In this document: positions 46,126 through 58,878 of the stretch, piece after piece | How the letters are laid out: each line of letters opens with the position of its first letter | Position numbering within the stretch: position 1 is the stretch's first letter | DNA from: Sphaerolaimus hirsutus | Taxonomy: Eukaryota; Nematoda; Chromadorea; Monhysterida; Sphaerolaimidae | Assembly: GCA_964036195.1 (NCBI GenBank) | Contig: OZ038460.1 | Location: forward strand, 3,723,504-3,787,503 | Direction of reading: 5' to 3' | DNA length: 64,000 nt | Position numbers and translations under genes: made by a program | Notes under the pieces: model-generated | Seen by the model: the letters and a program-made list of their open reading frames with translations, nothing else | Told to the model about the DNA's origin: nothing | The model's database searches: none

Positions 46126-47381
46126 ACACGCGTTTATAACTCGGCAACCGCTTGGTGAAAAACGTTCAAATTTGGATATAATATGGTTTCAGGTCGGGGC
46201 TAATTACAATTCCGAGCAAATTTTTCTACGACCCCCCTGACTGGAGATCGGTGGGTCTATAAAAACATGGTTATTTTACATGACCGATTCTGCATATTGA
46301 TTTTGAATCTTAATAACTCGCCCATTTCTGGGCCGATGACGATCGCTTAACACTTAAAATAATCGAGATAACATGCAAATGTCATTTTTGTTGTCGGATA
46401 AGTGATGTCTAAGCTCCGTATGCCCTTTTGACACGGTTTTTCAATGCAAAAAGTAAAGATTTCTGAACATGCTATCATATACTTCAGACAACGAGGATTC
46501 ATATGAAACAAAAATGAGTTCAATGTCTCTTTCCAATCAGAAGTTATAGCACTTAAAACTTTCGCCTCCCATCCACATAAATAACTGTATGAAGAACGAT
46601 GCGTGCAAATTCAAAACTTTGTATATCTGGACCATTTCTCTGCCGATTTTCACCAATCAGCACTTGAAATGATCACAATAACCTGAATATTTCATTGTTA
46701 TACTCTAGTTATTTGTATATTTAATTCAATTTCCCATACATTAAAATAATGCAATCTCTTGTATGAAATTGTCCTTATGAAAATGCATAGAGATAATATG
46801 AGCTAAGAAATGAAATATTCAGGTTTTTCTGATCATTTTAAGTGTCTATTTTTGAAAATCGGCAGAGAAATGATGGAGATACCTATGAAGTTTTGAATTT
46901 GCACGCATCTTTCTTCATGCAGTTATTTAGGTGGATGGGAGGCAAAAGTTTGAAGTGCTATAACTTTTGATTGGAAAGAGATATTGAACTCATTTTTGTT
47001 TTATATGAATCCTCATTGTTTGAAGTATATGATAGCATGTTCAGAAATCTTCACTGCGTGCGTTGGAAAACCGGGTCAAAAGGGCATACGGAGTTTAGAC
47101 ATCACTTATCCGACAACAAAAATGAAACTTACAGGTTGTCCCGATAATTTTAAGTGTTTTACGATCGAAATCGGCTCAGAAATGGCTGAGCTTTTAAGAT
47201 TCAAAATCAATATGCAGAATCGGCCATGTAAAATGACCATATTTTTATAGACCCACCCGATCTCCAGTCAGGGGGGTCGTAGAAAAATTTGCTCTGAGTT
47301 GTAATTAGCCCCAACCTGAAACCCTAATATATCCAAATTTGAACGTTTTTCACCAAGCGGTTGCCGAGTTATAAACACGTG
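46126..47381. mobile_element. 1.26-kb foldback palindrome (copy B only)
   Basis: ACACGCGTTTATAACTCGGC on the left is inverted on the right (CCGAGTTATAAACACGT). The halves pair along about 600 bp each around a centre near 46755. A fragment of the same family starts the contig at 43435-43530. Confidence 0.85.
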
Positions 47382-47613
47382 CCAAATTGGACCAGAGCCA
47401 CCAAATAACAGCATCTACTGTCATTTTCATGCATTTGGCACAATTCCAGCAGTTTTTGATCTTTTTTATTCGAGATTATCCTATTTCTTTTGTGGCCGAA
47501 ATAATGTCAAAACAGTGTACCTTCTATTGTAGACACGGCCTATCTATTGAAACCCCAGGGACCCCCCCTACAAACTACGCACTCTTAACAAATTTTTATC
47601 AGTTACCTATTTA

Positions 47614-48034
47614 CCGTATTACCTCGAAATACCCCCATGGGGGTTTATTATTTCGCCAGCAAAATTTGAGGGGGGGTTAATTCGAGGGGGGGGTTTATTC
47701 GAGGGGGGGTTTTATTATTTCGCCAGAAATTTTCGTGAAATTCATAGTAAAGAGTACGGTTTTTCTAACACAAAAACGGTAATAAATGTGAGAAAGTGGG
47801 TTATATTTGGGCTATAGATGTACATCTGTACGCAAATAAGCGTATAAGTGTAGCTGCGATGCAAATAAGTAGTAATAAATACATCATGTACATTGCATCC
47901 ATGATGTACATCATTCCGGAGGGGGGGGGTATTTCGAGGGGGGGGTTATTTTTTCCCCAGCCCATTTTGAGGGGGGGTTAATTCGAGGGGGGGGGGGGTT
48001 AATTCAAGGGGGGGGATAATTCGAGGTAATACGG
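47614..48034. mobile_element. TA-flanked MITE, CCGTATTACC family (copy B only)
   Basis: CCGTATTACCTCGAAATACC and its inverse GAGGTAATACGG lie between TA dinucleotides. Copy A has the empty site ACCTATTTATCTGC at about 16560. Confidence 0.9.
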
Positions 48035-49189
48035 TAACTGCAAAAACAGGAAAAATCAAATTCTTAGCTACCAAACACAGGTTAAAAAATGGTCACCTTT
48101 AAGCAGCAACTTTTCACACTCTTCAGGAGTGGCAAATATAATCGGACTTTTGTCCAAGGCCTCCCTTAACTGCACCAGATCACTACTGGCGCCTGTACGT
48201 ATGGTATTCATAATAAATGATTCATTGCTGTATGATGTAGTGGCCCTGGGTGATGTGGGATGTTGGTTATAACTTATAGGTTTGTTTTGGGAGGTCAAAT
48301 AATCAGGGTTTTTATTATAAAAAGCCAAATTTTTGAGGAAAAGTCATCATGTTTTGTAATTTTCGTGATAAAATACCTAGTATGTTTTAGTTGTTTTTGG
48401 TCAATTTATGCTTTCAAAATTTCTACTTATGCACAGCAATATGCATGGGATGTTACATTCTTCTTAATAATGGAACATCACTCTCAATGTGTTCACATTT
48501 TGTTCTATTGACCTTGTTTCACTTTCACCATGCCCAATTTTTCATAAAAATCACAAACAAACTTGCTTTTATCAACCCCTCCCGCATTTTCCATCTATTT
48601 ATCGTAACTGTGAAATGTTACCCAACAATACCAACAGATGTTGACCCATTTTGAGGAAGTTTCAGAATTGCGCTAAATAAATGCATCTCTGTTTCACCTA
48701 GTTTGACGAATTTTCCCCCATTTTTGCCTTCTACACCTTGAAAAGCCCGTATTTATATTGGAACACTGCCAACATCCCCAACCCCATCCATGTCGCTTAC
48801 GTGCCACTTTCCCAATGGAATTGGGTATTGTTGTTTTGCTCAATGGTCAAGTAAAATATCACTGTTTACTTCAAATTTTTTCAATATTGAATTGAATTGA
48901 TAATTAAATAATTGAATCAATTAAATATTTGATAACAGTGCTATCTAAACTCACTTATAACCTTCATTGATGATTTGAGCCAATTCACCAAAATTTGTTG
49001 CTAGGATAGCGTGTGCACGTGGCTGCAGGATTATCCCCACATAGATTTTTTGGAACAGCATAGAAATGAAAAATGCTGTGAATCTGCCCACAAATAGAGC
49101 ACACCTCATTGACCTTGTTTCATTTTTTCTCACTGTGGTGTAACCCAAATGTGGTTTATATTTTGGGTATCTTGGTGCAGATGATCTGG

Positions 49190-49909
49190 GGCCAGTTCCC
49201 ACAAGTGAAGAAGTGAAAAGCGACGTGAAATAAAAATAAAATAAAAATACCGTATTACCTCGAATTACCCCCCCTTGAATTAACCCCCCCCCCCTCGAAA
49301 TACCCCCCTAAAATTGAGTGTAACGTGAACGTACGTGACAAATACCGCAGTTTGTGATCTGTACAATGCAGAACACATGTTAAAACTGATGATTAAGTGA
49401 CGTTAATAAGGGTTTTGGTGTATATACAGTTATATATGCCTATAAACACATATACATCTATGTAATTGTTCGATTTTTCTACGTCTGCGTATGGGAAATT
49501 TCCGAAAATTTCTGGCGAAATAATAGACCCCCCCTCGAATAAACCCCCCCTCGAATTATCCCCCCCTCAAATTTTGCTGGCGAAATAATAAACCCCCTGG
49601 GGGTATTTCGAGGTAATACGGTAGACTTAAAGTATGAATTCTGACTCAGAAAGCATTGTTTCTGATGTTGGTAATGATTATATAGTGAGAAACATGCCGA
49701 TTTTTCACTTGCGTCAGAACTTTGGAATTTAAAATGTTACCCTAATCAAATAACTTCAGTTTAAAATTTCAACTCGCTTTTCACTTCACTTTTCACTTCT
49801 TATTGTACTCAGCTTTTCAGTTCGCCTTTCACTTCTCATTTCACTTCGCTTTTCACTTCTCATTTTACTTCCCATTTCACTTCTCACTTCTCCACTTGCG
49901 GAACTGGCA
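49190..49909. mobile_element. Introner-like MITE inside the IR-like gene, copy B
   Basis: Same insertion as 17733-18487: GGCCAGTTCCCACAAGTG ... CTTGCGGAACTGGCA with TCTGG/CCTGG flanks. Only one 84-bp satellite unit remains (about 49799-49882). A TA-flanked MITE (49250-49621) has jumped into it. Confidence 0.8.
49250..49621. mobile_element. TA-flanked MITE nested in the introner-like element
   Basis: CCGTATTACCTCGAATTACC and its inverse GAGGTAATACGG are flanked by TA. Absent from copy A. Confidence 0.88.
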
Positions 49910-50665
49910 CCTGGGCCACACTTGCCTGTTTAAAGATAAAATCGGTTTTCAATTTATCAGCAAATGTGGATGAGGCATACATACCTGATGATATCCCACA
50001 TAGGTATTAATCCATATTGCACAGAATATGTTATTGTTGTTGTGATAGCCACTGTGAATATCAGTGTGAAGCAGACCAGCCATAGTAAACCTGTATGTCA
50101 GCACCTTTAAAAACTAGTGTTCTGGTTACAAAAAATGCTAAATACCTATTACCTGAGAAGGCACTAAATGGTGCCCACAAGTTTGTCAAAAGATTATCAG
50201 TGGGTACTTTGTACAGGAACCCATAAGAAGCATCAGCAATGGGGTGAGCTAGGGCATATTCTGCACTTCTTTCATATGTATGAGTGTAGAATCGATTCAA
50301 ACAGTCCACTGAAGACTCATTTGCTCGTGTGTTTTGGTTGATGTAGCTCAACATCAACAAATTGTCGCTGCACTTTACACAAAGCTCCAAGGTGTGATCA
50401 CTTTGGAAAGTTCATAAGAAACGGGGAATTCTGGTTGGAATTCATAGTTGTTAAAACGTATTTACTCGATACTCGATAAATAGATTTACACGTCAGATCA
50501 AAGCAACTTTGTGTCAAGTGCCGCGGACCTAGTAATGCGAATTATCTCGAACTTTATTGCTCCTGTGAATATGTGGTGACAGTGTTTTTCATTTTAAAAC
50601 TTTCAGATTGTCAACTCTGCGAATACCGTAATATTTACAATTGCGGTATATCCTCGAAATACCCC

Positions 50666-51968
50666 CAGGCCCCAGATTTAATTGGGCAGACAAATTTTTG
50701 CCCTTCCTGCCTGGCACCTGACACGCCCGTCACGCCTGCCAGGCACCTGACACGACCATAGCGCCTGCCAGACGTGCCCTCACTGTGCCAGATTTGCCCG
50801 AAAAATGGCAAACGAGATTTAATTGCGAGGACAATTGCACGTCTGCCGGGCAGAATAAAAAAGGAAAAGGATATTCTGCCCTGCAGCCCCAGTGGTGGAG
50901 GGTGGGCAATTTTGCATGATTGTAATTAAAAGTTTAGATAAAAAAACATCTGAGGATGTCAGATGTAATTAAAAACGTTGAAAATCGCAAAAATCATCGT
51001 CAAAAACGTTGATTTTTATTGTCCATATTTAAAAAATACAATGTATACAAGAAAAAAATACAATACATTGGCAATTTTTAAGGTGTTCCATTACATCAGA
51101 CATTTTACAGGGTCTTTTACATGATATTTTACAGTTTACAGGGCCTTTTACACAACACATGACATTCTACAGGGAATTTTACACTTTACAGGGTTTTGTA
51201 CAGGGTCTGGGACAGCTCCCGGATGCCGATCAGCTATCTATCCCGAGGCAAATTTTTTCGCAACTATCTCCTGAACCCCCCCCCCCCCCCTCCCCCAAAT
51301 CGCTCTGCAACAATCTATTTACGTGTAGCAAATTATGAGCGATTTTTCCCCCTATTTTTTGCCCAAAATCGCTTAAATTCGCTCCATTTTGAAAACTGTG
51401 ACCATCATAATTGCTATTCTCATCGTTATACATCATTATATACCTATTTTTGGTCAATTTTTCTATATTTATGGTGATTTCGAAATTTTTGGCCGGCTGC
51501 CAAGTTTTCATAAGACGTATCTCCGATTTTTCTTTTTCTTTTCGGGAGTAAAATCCCGCCCGACCCGCCCGTCGCGCCAGGCACCTGACAGCTGCCGCCC
51601 GACACGCAATTAAATCTCGATTTGTCTGGCAGTTGGGCGGTGGCTGTCAGGTGCCTGGCGCGACGGGCAGGTCGGGAGGGATTTTACTCCCGAAAAAAAA
51701 GGAAAATCAGAGATACGTCTTGGCAGCCGGCCAAACATTTTGAAATCGCCTTAAATATGTAAGAAAAGTATATAACGATGTATAACAATGAGAATAACGA
51801 TTATGAAGGTCACAGTTTTCAAAATGGAGTGAATTTGAGCGGTTCTGGGCAAACAAGTGGCGGGCGGGCGGGCGAGGGCATGCCTGTCCAATTAAATCTC
51901 GACTTGCCAGACACGCCCGTCATGTCCTCCCTCTCAGGGATAATCTGCCCAATTAAATCTGGGGCCTG
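50666..51968. mobile_element. 1.3-kb TIR element, CAGGCCCCAGATTTAATTGG (copy B only)
   Basis: CAGGCCCCAGATTTAATTGG and its inverse end at 51968. The middle (51490-51740) is a further palindrome with GGCACCTGACA and GGGAGTAAAATCCCGC words. Copy A reads straight through (CCCCCAGGGGTG at about 19298). It sits in intron 1 of the IR-like gene. Confidence 0.8.
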
Positions 51969-52254
51969 GGGTGTTATTTTCAGACAGCCCCTTTAAGATC
52001 TGGGTGTGTTTCAAGGGGAGCGTAAATCCGGGGCTTGGATTTATTTCATTTCATCAGCGTTTCTTCAAAATCCATGTGGGATTTTAACATAAATATCACA
52101 AAGGAAATCAAATGTCAAACATGGTTTACATTATAAATTGAAATAATACCCCCCCTGGAATAAGCCCTTCCTAATAAACCCCCCGCCACATTTTCTGGCG
52201 AAATACTCAACCCCCTGGGGGTATGAAGAGGAAATGCGGTAGAACCAATATGTA

Positions 52255-52514
52255 CCGTATTTCCTCGAAATACCCCTCCCCCCTCGAAATACCCCCCTCA
52301 AAATGGGCACTATGAATTTGTGGTCCGGGAAATGCATAACAGACGTTCAAAACCCTTACTGTGTTACGTTAGAACATCGTTTATACTATGTACATCCCTA
52401 TATAAGGCTGTAAATACTTACAAATGGTGGTTATTGTTGCATTTTTCACGTTTTTCTCTCAAAATTTTCACTCTGAAAAAATAAACCCCTGGGGGGTAAT
52501 TCGAGGAAATACGG
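52255..52514. mobile_element. TA-flanked MITE, uninterrupted version
   Basis: 260-bp counterpart of 19594-20638 without the CAGAGTTG insertion. CCGTATTTCCTCGAAATACC ends, TA flanks. Confidence 0.85.
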
Positions 52515-52947
52515 TAAATACTACAATCACTAATGTAAATCATTCACCTCTGGACATGTCCTGTACGACGCTTGCGATTTCTTTTTCAATACCCGGATAC
52601 GGGCAGTGCAAATTTGGTTTCATAACCCACGAACACTCGTTCGGTTCTGGCCACACCGCCAACCGAATTATTGTCGTGTTCATATTTCACAAATGATGGT
52701 ACACATCTATTTTGCCATTGTTACCAAATTTCCAAATGAAAGTTGGAATTGTTGCCATGTCAGCCGGATGGAGTTCGCACAATTGCCTTCATCGACCAAT
52801 TGACTTTGCAAAATTACGGCCGACTATCTAACTAGTGATGGTAAATCACCGGCGCACGCAGCGGCGCCGGTACGCTGCTTTTTCAATTTTCAGAGATGCC
52901 CTTCGGTGGCTGTGCCATTTTTCAGAATAGCACGAGTGCGGTGCGAT

Positions 52948-53146
52948 TAGGGTGTCAAATTTCCGTTTCCGCTTTCCGCAGGCAAAATTCTTTCCGTTTT
53001 CCGCTTTCCGCTTTCCGCAGGCAAATGTTTTTCCGTTTTCCGACAAGTGCAAATATTTTTCCATTTCTGCTTCCGTTTTCCGGCAAGTGCAAAAAAATTT
53101 CTGTTTCCGTTTCCGTTTTCCGTAAAAAAAATTTGTTGACACCCTA
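52948..53146. mobile_element. hAT-type MITE built of TTTCCG words (copy B only)
   Basis: TAGGGTGTCAAATTTCCG and TTGACACCCTA form the ends. Flanks GGTGCGAT / GGTGCAAT match 7/8. Copy A has a single GGTGCGAT at about 21049, the empty site. Confidence 0.93.
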
Positions 53147-54456
53147 GGTGCAATGCCCTGGTTCCTTTGGGTGCTAGCGCCTAGTGCCACTCCTTGATCT
53201 GTAAAATGCCCCGGAAAATGTCAAATTTTCTGTTATTTTTTACCATTCGTTTGTCATCTTACACGGCTTTTACGTGACGTTTGACATTTTGCATGACATT
53301 TAACCTTTTACAGGGTTTGCGAGTGAACCAGGCGGCCGAGTAAACGGCTCTTTTGGATGTGTAATTTTCTTCCCAGCATGCGCTCATTCAACCTATTTAA
53401 AAACATGGTGCTAGCACCTGGCTACCTGCTGGTGCACCTTGGTGCTGGTGCCATTTTTTAGAATGGCATCACTGTTGCGAATGCGGTGCGGTGCCATATT
53501 ACCCGGAGCTGTTTTACATCACTATAACTGATGTAAAACAATCTATTTACTTAATTTAATTCTTTTCTGCATATAAAAATGCAGGGAGTTCCATTCCAAA
53601 AGTGCATACCTGGTAAGCGTCGAAAGTTGAGTTACGCAAATGTATCCGGGCATAGTTACGCCCTATTTAAAAGGAAAATTAGCAAATTGTTCTCTCCAAC
53701 ATTTCATAAAAAATCGCAATTTTACACACGATGGATCAACGCACTTTGTGCAATGAGAATTGATAACTCTGCACGTATTTGAAAGCATGGAAGTTTTTTA
53801 AACCTTAGGCTTTGAATGCACAGTCAATATTCTGACTTGACTCTTGACATTTGATACTTTCAAGAAAGTTTTTATGTGGAACTATTCTGCGTTAGCAAAT
53901 AGAATCATTCTGGTCGTATCAAATAACTTCAGGAATTTTGCCCTGATAAGTAAAATGGTAATGTGATTTACATTTAATGCATTGCAGAACGTTAAATATG
54001 TCATGAGTAGAAAAATGTTCAAAAATTATGATTTAAAACAAAATGTTCAAGTTGCCGATCGATGGGTTGATTGGTTCGGCGATGTGTCTTCATGATATTG
54101 CACACAAGCATTTCCAAGACATTGCAACGCAGCGCATAAGTACGATAACATTAGGCTGTCATTGTTTTCTTCTATTTTTCTGATATTTTATACTGAATCC
54201 ATGTTCTGAATCATGGCCTTCCTAAAAAACAATTCCTAAAAAACGGAAAAACGCTCAACAACACTAGTTACTCACACATTTTTCCCAAGACAAAACAAAA
54301 ACAATCGCATTCGTCGTTATGAATACCGTTTCTTCCATTTTCACAATCAGTACCACTGTGCAAGGCTTGCTTGAAATATAGATGTAAATCTGTATTTTTC
54401 TGCTAAAATCACAGCATAGTATCACAGTATTACACCACAAGCACCAAAGAACTAAA
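53147..54456. other. Intergenic DNA upstream of mucin copy B
   Basis: It matches 21060-23729 of copy A minus the three insertions found there. No additional feature recognised. Confidence 0.5.
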
Positions 54457-56897
54457 ATGCATGCAAAACTACTCACACTTGCATCCCTGATCGCATTTGG
54501 CGCATGCAATGCACTTGAATGGCCCACAGGCGACAGTGGCCAAAACTTACTGCACTGGGTAAAGTTCCAATCTTTATATCCAGCAAAATATGATAAGATA
54601 GAGTTTTTTACATGAAGCGCAATTCCCAGGTTGCGTGTCACTCATTTTGTGCCACCTCATTTGGAGATGAGAAGGAAATGCAGTATCCTTGTCAAAAACA
54701 ATGCTTGAAGGGTACCCCTAAAGAGTGCCCTACATTTGCATCAGTAACAACTGCACCTCCAACAACTACACCTTCAGAAACTGCATCTCCAACAACTGCA
54801 CCTCCAACAAGTACATCTCCAACAAATGCACATCCTACAAGCGCACATCCAGCTCCAACAAGTACACCTTCAACAACTGATCCTCCAACAACTGCACCTC
54901 CAACAAGTGCACCTCAAACAAATGCATCTCCAACGACTACACCAACAACAAATGCACCTGCAACAAATGCACCTCCAGCAAATGCACCTCCGAGAAGTGC
55001 ACCTTCAACAAATGCATCTCAAACAACTACACAAACAACAAATGCATCTCTATCAAATGCACCACCAAGTAGTGCATCTACAACAAATGCATCTGCAACA
55101 GCTACACAAACAACAAGGGCACCTCCAACAAATGCACCTCCAAGAAGTGCATCTACAACAAATGCATCTGCAACAGCTACACAAACAACAAGGGCACCTC
55201 CAACAAATGCACCTCCAAGAAGTGCATCTACAACAAATGCATCTGCAACAGCTACACAAACAACAAGGGCACCTCCAACAAATGCACCTCCAAGAAGTGC
55301 ATCTACAACAAAAGCATCTGCAACAGCTACACAAACAACAAGGGAACCTCCAAGTAGTGCATCTCCAACAAATGCATCTCCAACAAATGCATCACCAACA
55401 AATGCACCTCCAACAAATGCATCTCCAACAAATGCATCACCAACAAATGCACCTCCAAGAAGTGCATCTACAACAAATGCATCTGCAACAGCTACACAAA
55501 CAACAAGGGAACCTCCAAGTAGTGCATCTCCAACAAATGCATCTCCAACAAATGCATCACCAACAAATGCACCTCCAAGTAGTGCATCTACAACAATTGC
55601 ATCTGCAACAGCTACACAAACAACAAGGGAACCTCCAAGTAGTGCATCTCCAACAAATGCAACTCCAACAAATGCATCACCAACAAATGCACCTCCAAGT
55701 AGTGCATCTGCAACAAATGCACCTCAAACAAATGCACCTCCAAGTAGTGCATCTCCAACAAATGCATCTCCAACAAATGCACCTCCAAGTAGTGCATCTG
55801 CAACAAATGCACCTCCAAGTAGTGCATCTCCAACAAATGCACCTCCAAGTAGTGCATCTGCAACAAATGCACCTCAAATGAATGCACCTCCAAGTAGTGC
55901 ATCTCCAACAAATGCACCTCCAAGTAGTGCATCTGCAACAAATGCACCTCCAAGTAGTGCATCTCCAACAAATGCACCTCCAAGTAGTGCATCTGCAACA
56001 AATGAACCTCCAAGTAGTGCATCTCCAACAAATGCACCTCAAACAAATGCACCTCCAAGTAGTGCATCTCCAACAAATGCATTTCCAACATATGCACCTC
56101 CAAGTAGTGCATCTGCAACAAATGCACCTCCAAGTAGTGCATCTCCAACAAATGCACCTCCAACAAATGCACCTCCAACAAATGCACCTCCAAGTAGTGC
56201 ATCTCCAACAAATGCATCTCCAACAAATGCACCTCCAAGTAGTGCATCTGCAACAAATGCACCTCCAAGAAGTGCATCTCCAACAAATGCACCTCAAACA
56301 AATGCACCTCCAAGTAGTGCATCTCCAACAAATGCATCTCCAACAAATGAACCTCCAAGTAATGCATCTCCAACAAATGCACCTCAAACAAATGCACCTC
56401 CAAGTAGTGCATCTCCAACAAATGCATCTCCAACATATGCACCTCCAAGTAGTGCATCTGCAACAAATGCACCTCCAAGAAGTGCACCTCCAACAAATGC
56501 ACCTCAAACAAATGCACCTCCAAGTAGTGCATCTCCAACAAATGCATCTCCAACAAATGCACCTCCAAGTAGTGCATCTCCAACAAATGCACCTCCAAGT
56601 AGTGCATCTGCAACAAATGAACCTCCAAGTAGTGCATCTCCAACAAATGCACCTCAAACAAATGCACCTCCAAGTAGTGCATCACCAACAAATGCATTTC
56701 CAACATATGCACCTCCAAGTAGTGCATCTACAACAAATGCACACCCAACAGCTACACCAACAACAAATGCACCTCCAACAAATGCACCTCCAAGAAGTTT
56801 GCCTCAGACAACTGCACATCCAACAACCACACCTGCGACAACTCCACTTCCAACAACTACAGCATACACATGCCCTCAGCAGCCTGGCAGTGGTTAG
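54457..56897 (+). CDS. Secreted mucin-like Thr/Ser/Pro/Ala repeat protein, copy B
   Basis: Exon 1 is 54457-54558 and exon 2 is 54630-56897, again with a 71-bp phase-0 GT-AG intron. The predicted product is 789 residues, 128 longer than copy A. The signal peptide and the five-Cys segment are the same. The repeat region differs: it starts with several units containing NAPPRSASTT and NASATATQTTR, then PPSSASPTNA-type 10-mers. The tail is AYTCPQQPGSG. The promoter region lacks the 682-bp transposon seen in front of copy A. A poly(A) signal AATAAA lies at 57043. Confidence 0.8.
55070..56740. repeat. Coding tandem repeat array of the mucin, copy B
   Basis: Early units of about 75 bp containing GCAACAGCTACACAAACAAC are followed by 30-bp units of the CCTCCAAGTAGTGCATCTCC type. 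Order and number of units differ clearly from copy A. Confidence 0.95.
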
Positions 56898-57532
56898 TGT
56901 TCATGGATCTATTCATATTTATGTTGTAATTAGTAGATCATCGTGTAAATGTGCATCCAAAATCACTTATGTCTCAGTCGACAATGTGTGAGCAGGATAC
57001 TACTGATGCATACACTTTCACAAAAAGAACTTTAATTTATAAAATAAAAAGGCGGAGTCTCATACTATCAAACAACAAACGTTTTTTCATGAAACATTTC
57101 TGTTTGGAATGATTTTTTTTTATTACTGGTGACATCATGGATATGATGGAGTGTTTCCTTCAGAAAAATGCATATAGCATGCGGTCTGCAGAGTATAAAG
57201 TGTGTGGATTACAGACAGTGAGTTGTTAAATACATATTATAGCAGTGTATCGAAAATTTGTCCCACTGTAAAATGATCGTTCTTTTTGTGATGACTACCT
57301 AGTGATGGAAAGTGCCATTGTGCTGGCGTCTGGTGCTAGTGTCAAGGGAAAAAGCACCATGGCGCTTTTGGTACTTGACGCTATTTTGCTGTGGCAGATT
57401 TTTGCGATCATTGTGGCGATCATGTTCAATATCGCAAGATTTCACACGATAATTTCACAAAAGAAACTTTGAACTGCAATCGCATCTTTAGAACTGTGCC
57501 TCAACCCTCAAGTAACCGCGGTTCCACTGCAG

Positions 57533-58241
57533 CTGCGGCACAGTGGTCGCGCCCGGTCTACGCGTGCATCAAAGACCACCACGTGGGAGAGCACAAGTGC
57601 ACTTCCACGCCCAACCTGGATCTGTGCAAGTCTGTTTTCTTGTGGAATGTGTACACTTGAACACACTGGAATGTACACTGAAAAAAACACTTGTCCAATC
57701 CAAATGATGATGCGTCTACCTAATTCTAAAAGTCGGCAAGTCCACAAAGTGCGATTTGGTCCGATTTGGTGTCCATGCCCGTGGTTGACTTTTCTTGCTT
57801 TTTTCCCAATGAAAAAAGCTGCGGAAGGACTGGACTTTTCGACTTTGAGCCAAAAACTAAGTGGACTTGTCGAGGTCGACTTCTTGCCAATGTTTTTTTG
57901 CATTTTCCCAAAAAATGTCACATTTGTCACTATCATAAAATTTGTTTTATGAAAAACAATGAAAAAAATGCGGGAGTAGCCCCAGATAACGTTTCCGGAC
58001 ACAATTCGAAATTTTCAATTAGAATTGTACGCTCAAATGTCTTCGCAGGTCCCGCTGTCTGTCGACGCTGTGCTGCCGCAGCGTCGAGTGGACCGAACCC
58101 ACCGACAGCCTGTACCCGGGCGACTGCTGCATGAACGACGTGGACAGAGTGGGCGCGGGCGACAACTACATCCAGCCGTGCTATGTATCGGCAACTACAA
58201 CCTTGTTCACAGAGCTCAGGGGCGTGCGTGGCAAGCGCTGA
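57533..58241 (+). CDS. Secreted Cys-rich protein, exons 2-3 (copy B), first exon not found
   Basis: Exon 2 is 57533-57629 and exon 3 is 58049-58241 (TGA), with the same lengths and phases as copy A. Compared with copy A, exon 2 has Y for F (VYACIKD) and S for F (CTSTP). Exon 3 has EWTEPTD for EWTDPTD, and two Gly-to-Asp changes. Cysteines are all kept. As in copy A, no signal-peptide exon is visible. It is 0.6 kb downstream of the mucin gene on the same strand, but the mucin has its own stop and poly(A) signal, so it is treated as separate. Confidence 0.6.
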
Positions 58242-58251
58242 TGGCGTTCTA

Positions 58252-58878
58252 CCGCAAATCCTCGAATAAGACCCCCTTCGAAAAACCCCCCTTGAATAAC
58301 TCCCCCCTGTTTATGAGGTGAGGAAAAAATTATCTCGCCCTCGAATAACTCCCCCCTCTTGAATAACTCCCCCTCTGGATGAAAAGGATAAAATACAAAA
58401 CTACAAAACAATATTAGCCTACGACAGCGACACCAGATATACAGAGATGTATACACATCTTTTCGTCCTTGGACAGTTAGACCCCTTTCACACCTTTTTT
58501 TTCTGTGACGACTCCGACAACATGAAAAAGTTCAGTAATTTAAGTAAAAAGATCCATATTCATCAGATAAAATTGCCAAGTATACATACAATCTAAGCGT
58601 ATATGTATGTCAAATTGCAGATGAATCGTGCTTGTGTAGTATTTGATTGAATTACTACAATATTTAGTAATTCAATCAAATACTACACTTTTCGTTTAAG
58701 ACTTACAGACGTTTGAAAAAAATATGCCATTGCCGGAGCCCGACAGATGGCAACAATGGCAAAATTTTTCAAATGTCTACTCTTGAACAACACGTACGAT
58801 TCATCTGCAATTTGAATGCATTTACGCGTAGCCGGTATGTATGCTTAAACCCCTGGGGTCTTATTCGAGGATTTAGGG
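58252..58878. mobile_element. TA-flanked MITE, copy B version
   Basis: CCGCAAATCCTCGAATAAG ... TTCGAGGATTTAGGG between TA dinucleotides. The interior differs from copy A and has a hairpin around ATTCAATCAAATACTACA near 58640-58690. Confidence 0.7.

Larger units (their letters stand above)
43657..52683 (-). pseudogene. Ionotropic-receptor-like gene, copy B, with indels in exon 7
   Basis: Exons match copy A one for one: 52683-52548, 50562-50529, 50400-50153, 50090-49985, microexon 49925-49911, 49185-48955, 48245-48097, 45606-45383 and 43861-43657. All but exon 7 have copy A lengths or keep phase. Exon 7 is 224 nt instead of 223: one base gained after ATAACGA, one lost in the TGCATTTTGC region and one gained before CATTTAATAAGG. 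The net +1 shift breaks the frame between S2 and M4. The last exon reads through the copy A stop and ends six residues later (KILVFW). So copy B is probably a non-functional allele or duplicate, unless the indels are assembly errors. Introns hold many insertions. Confidence 0.7.
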
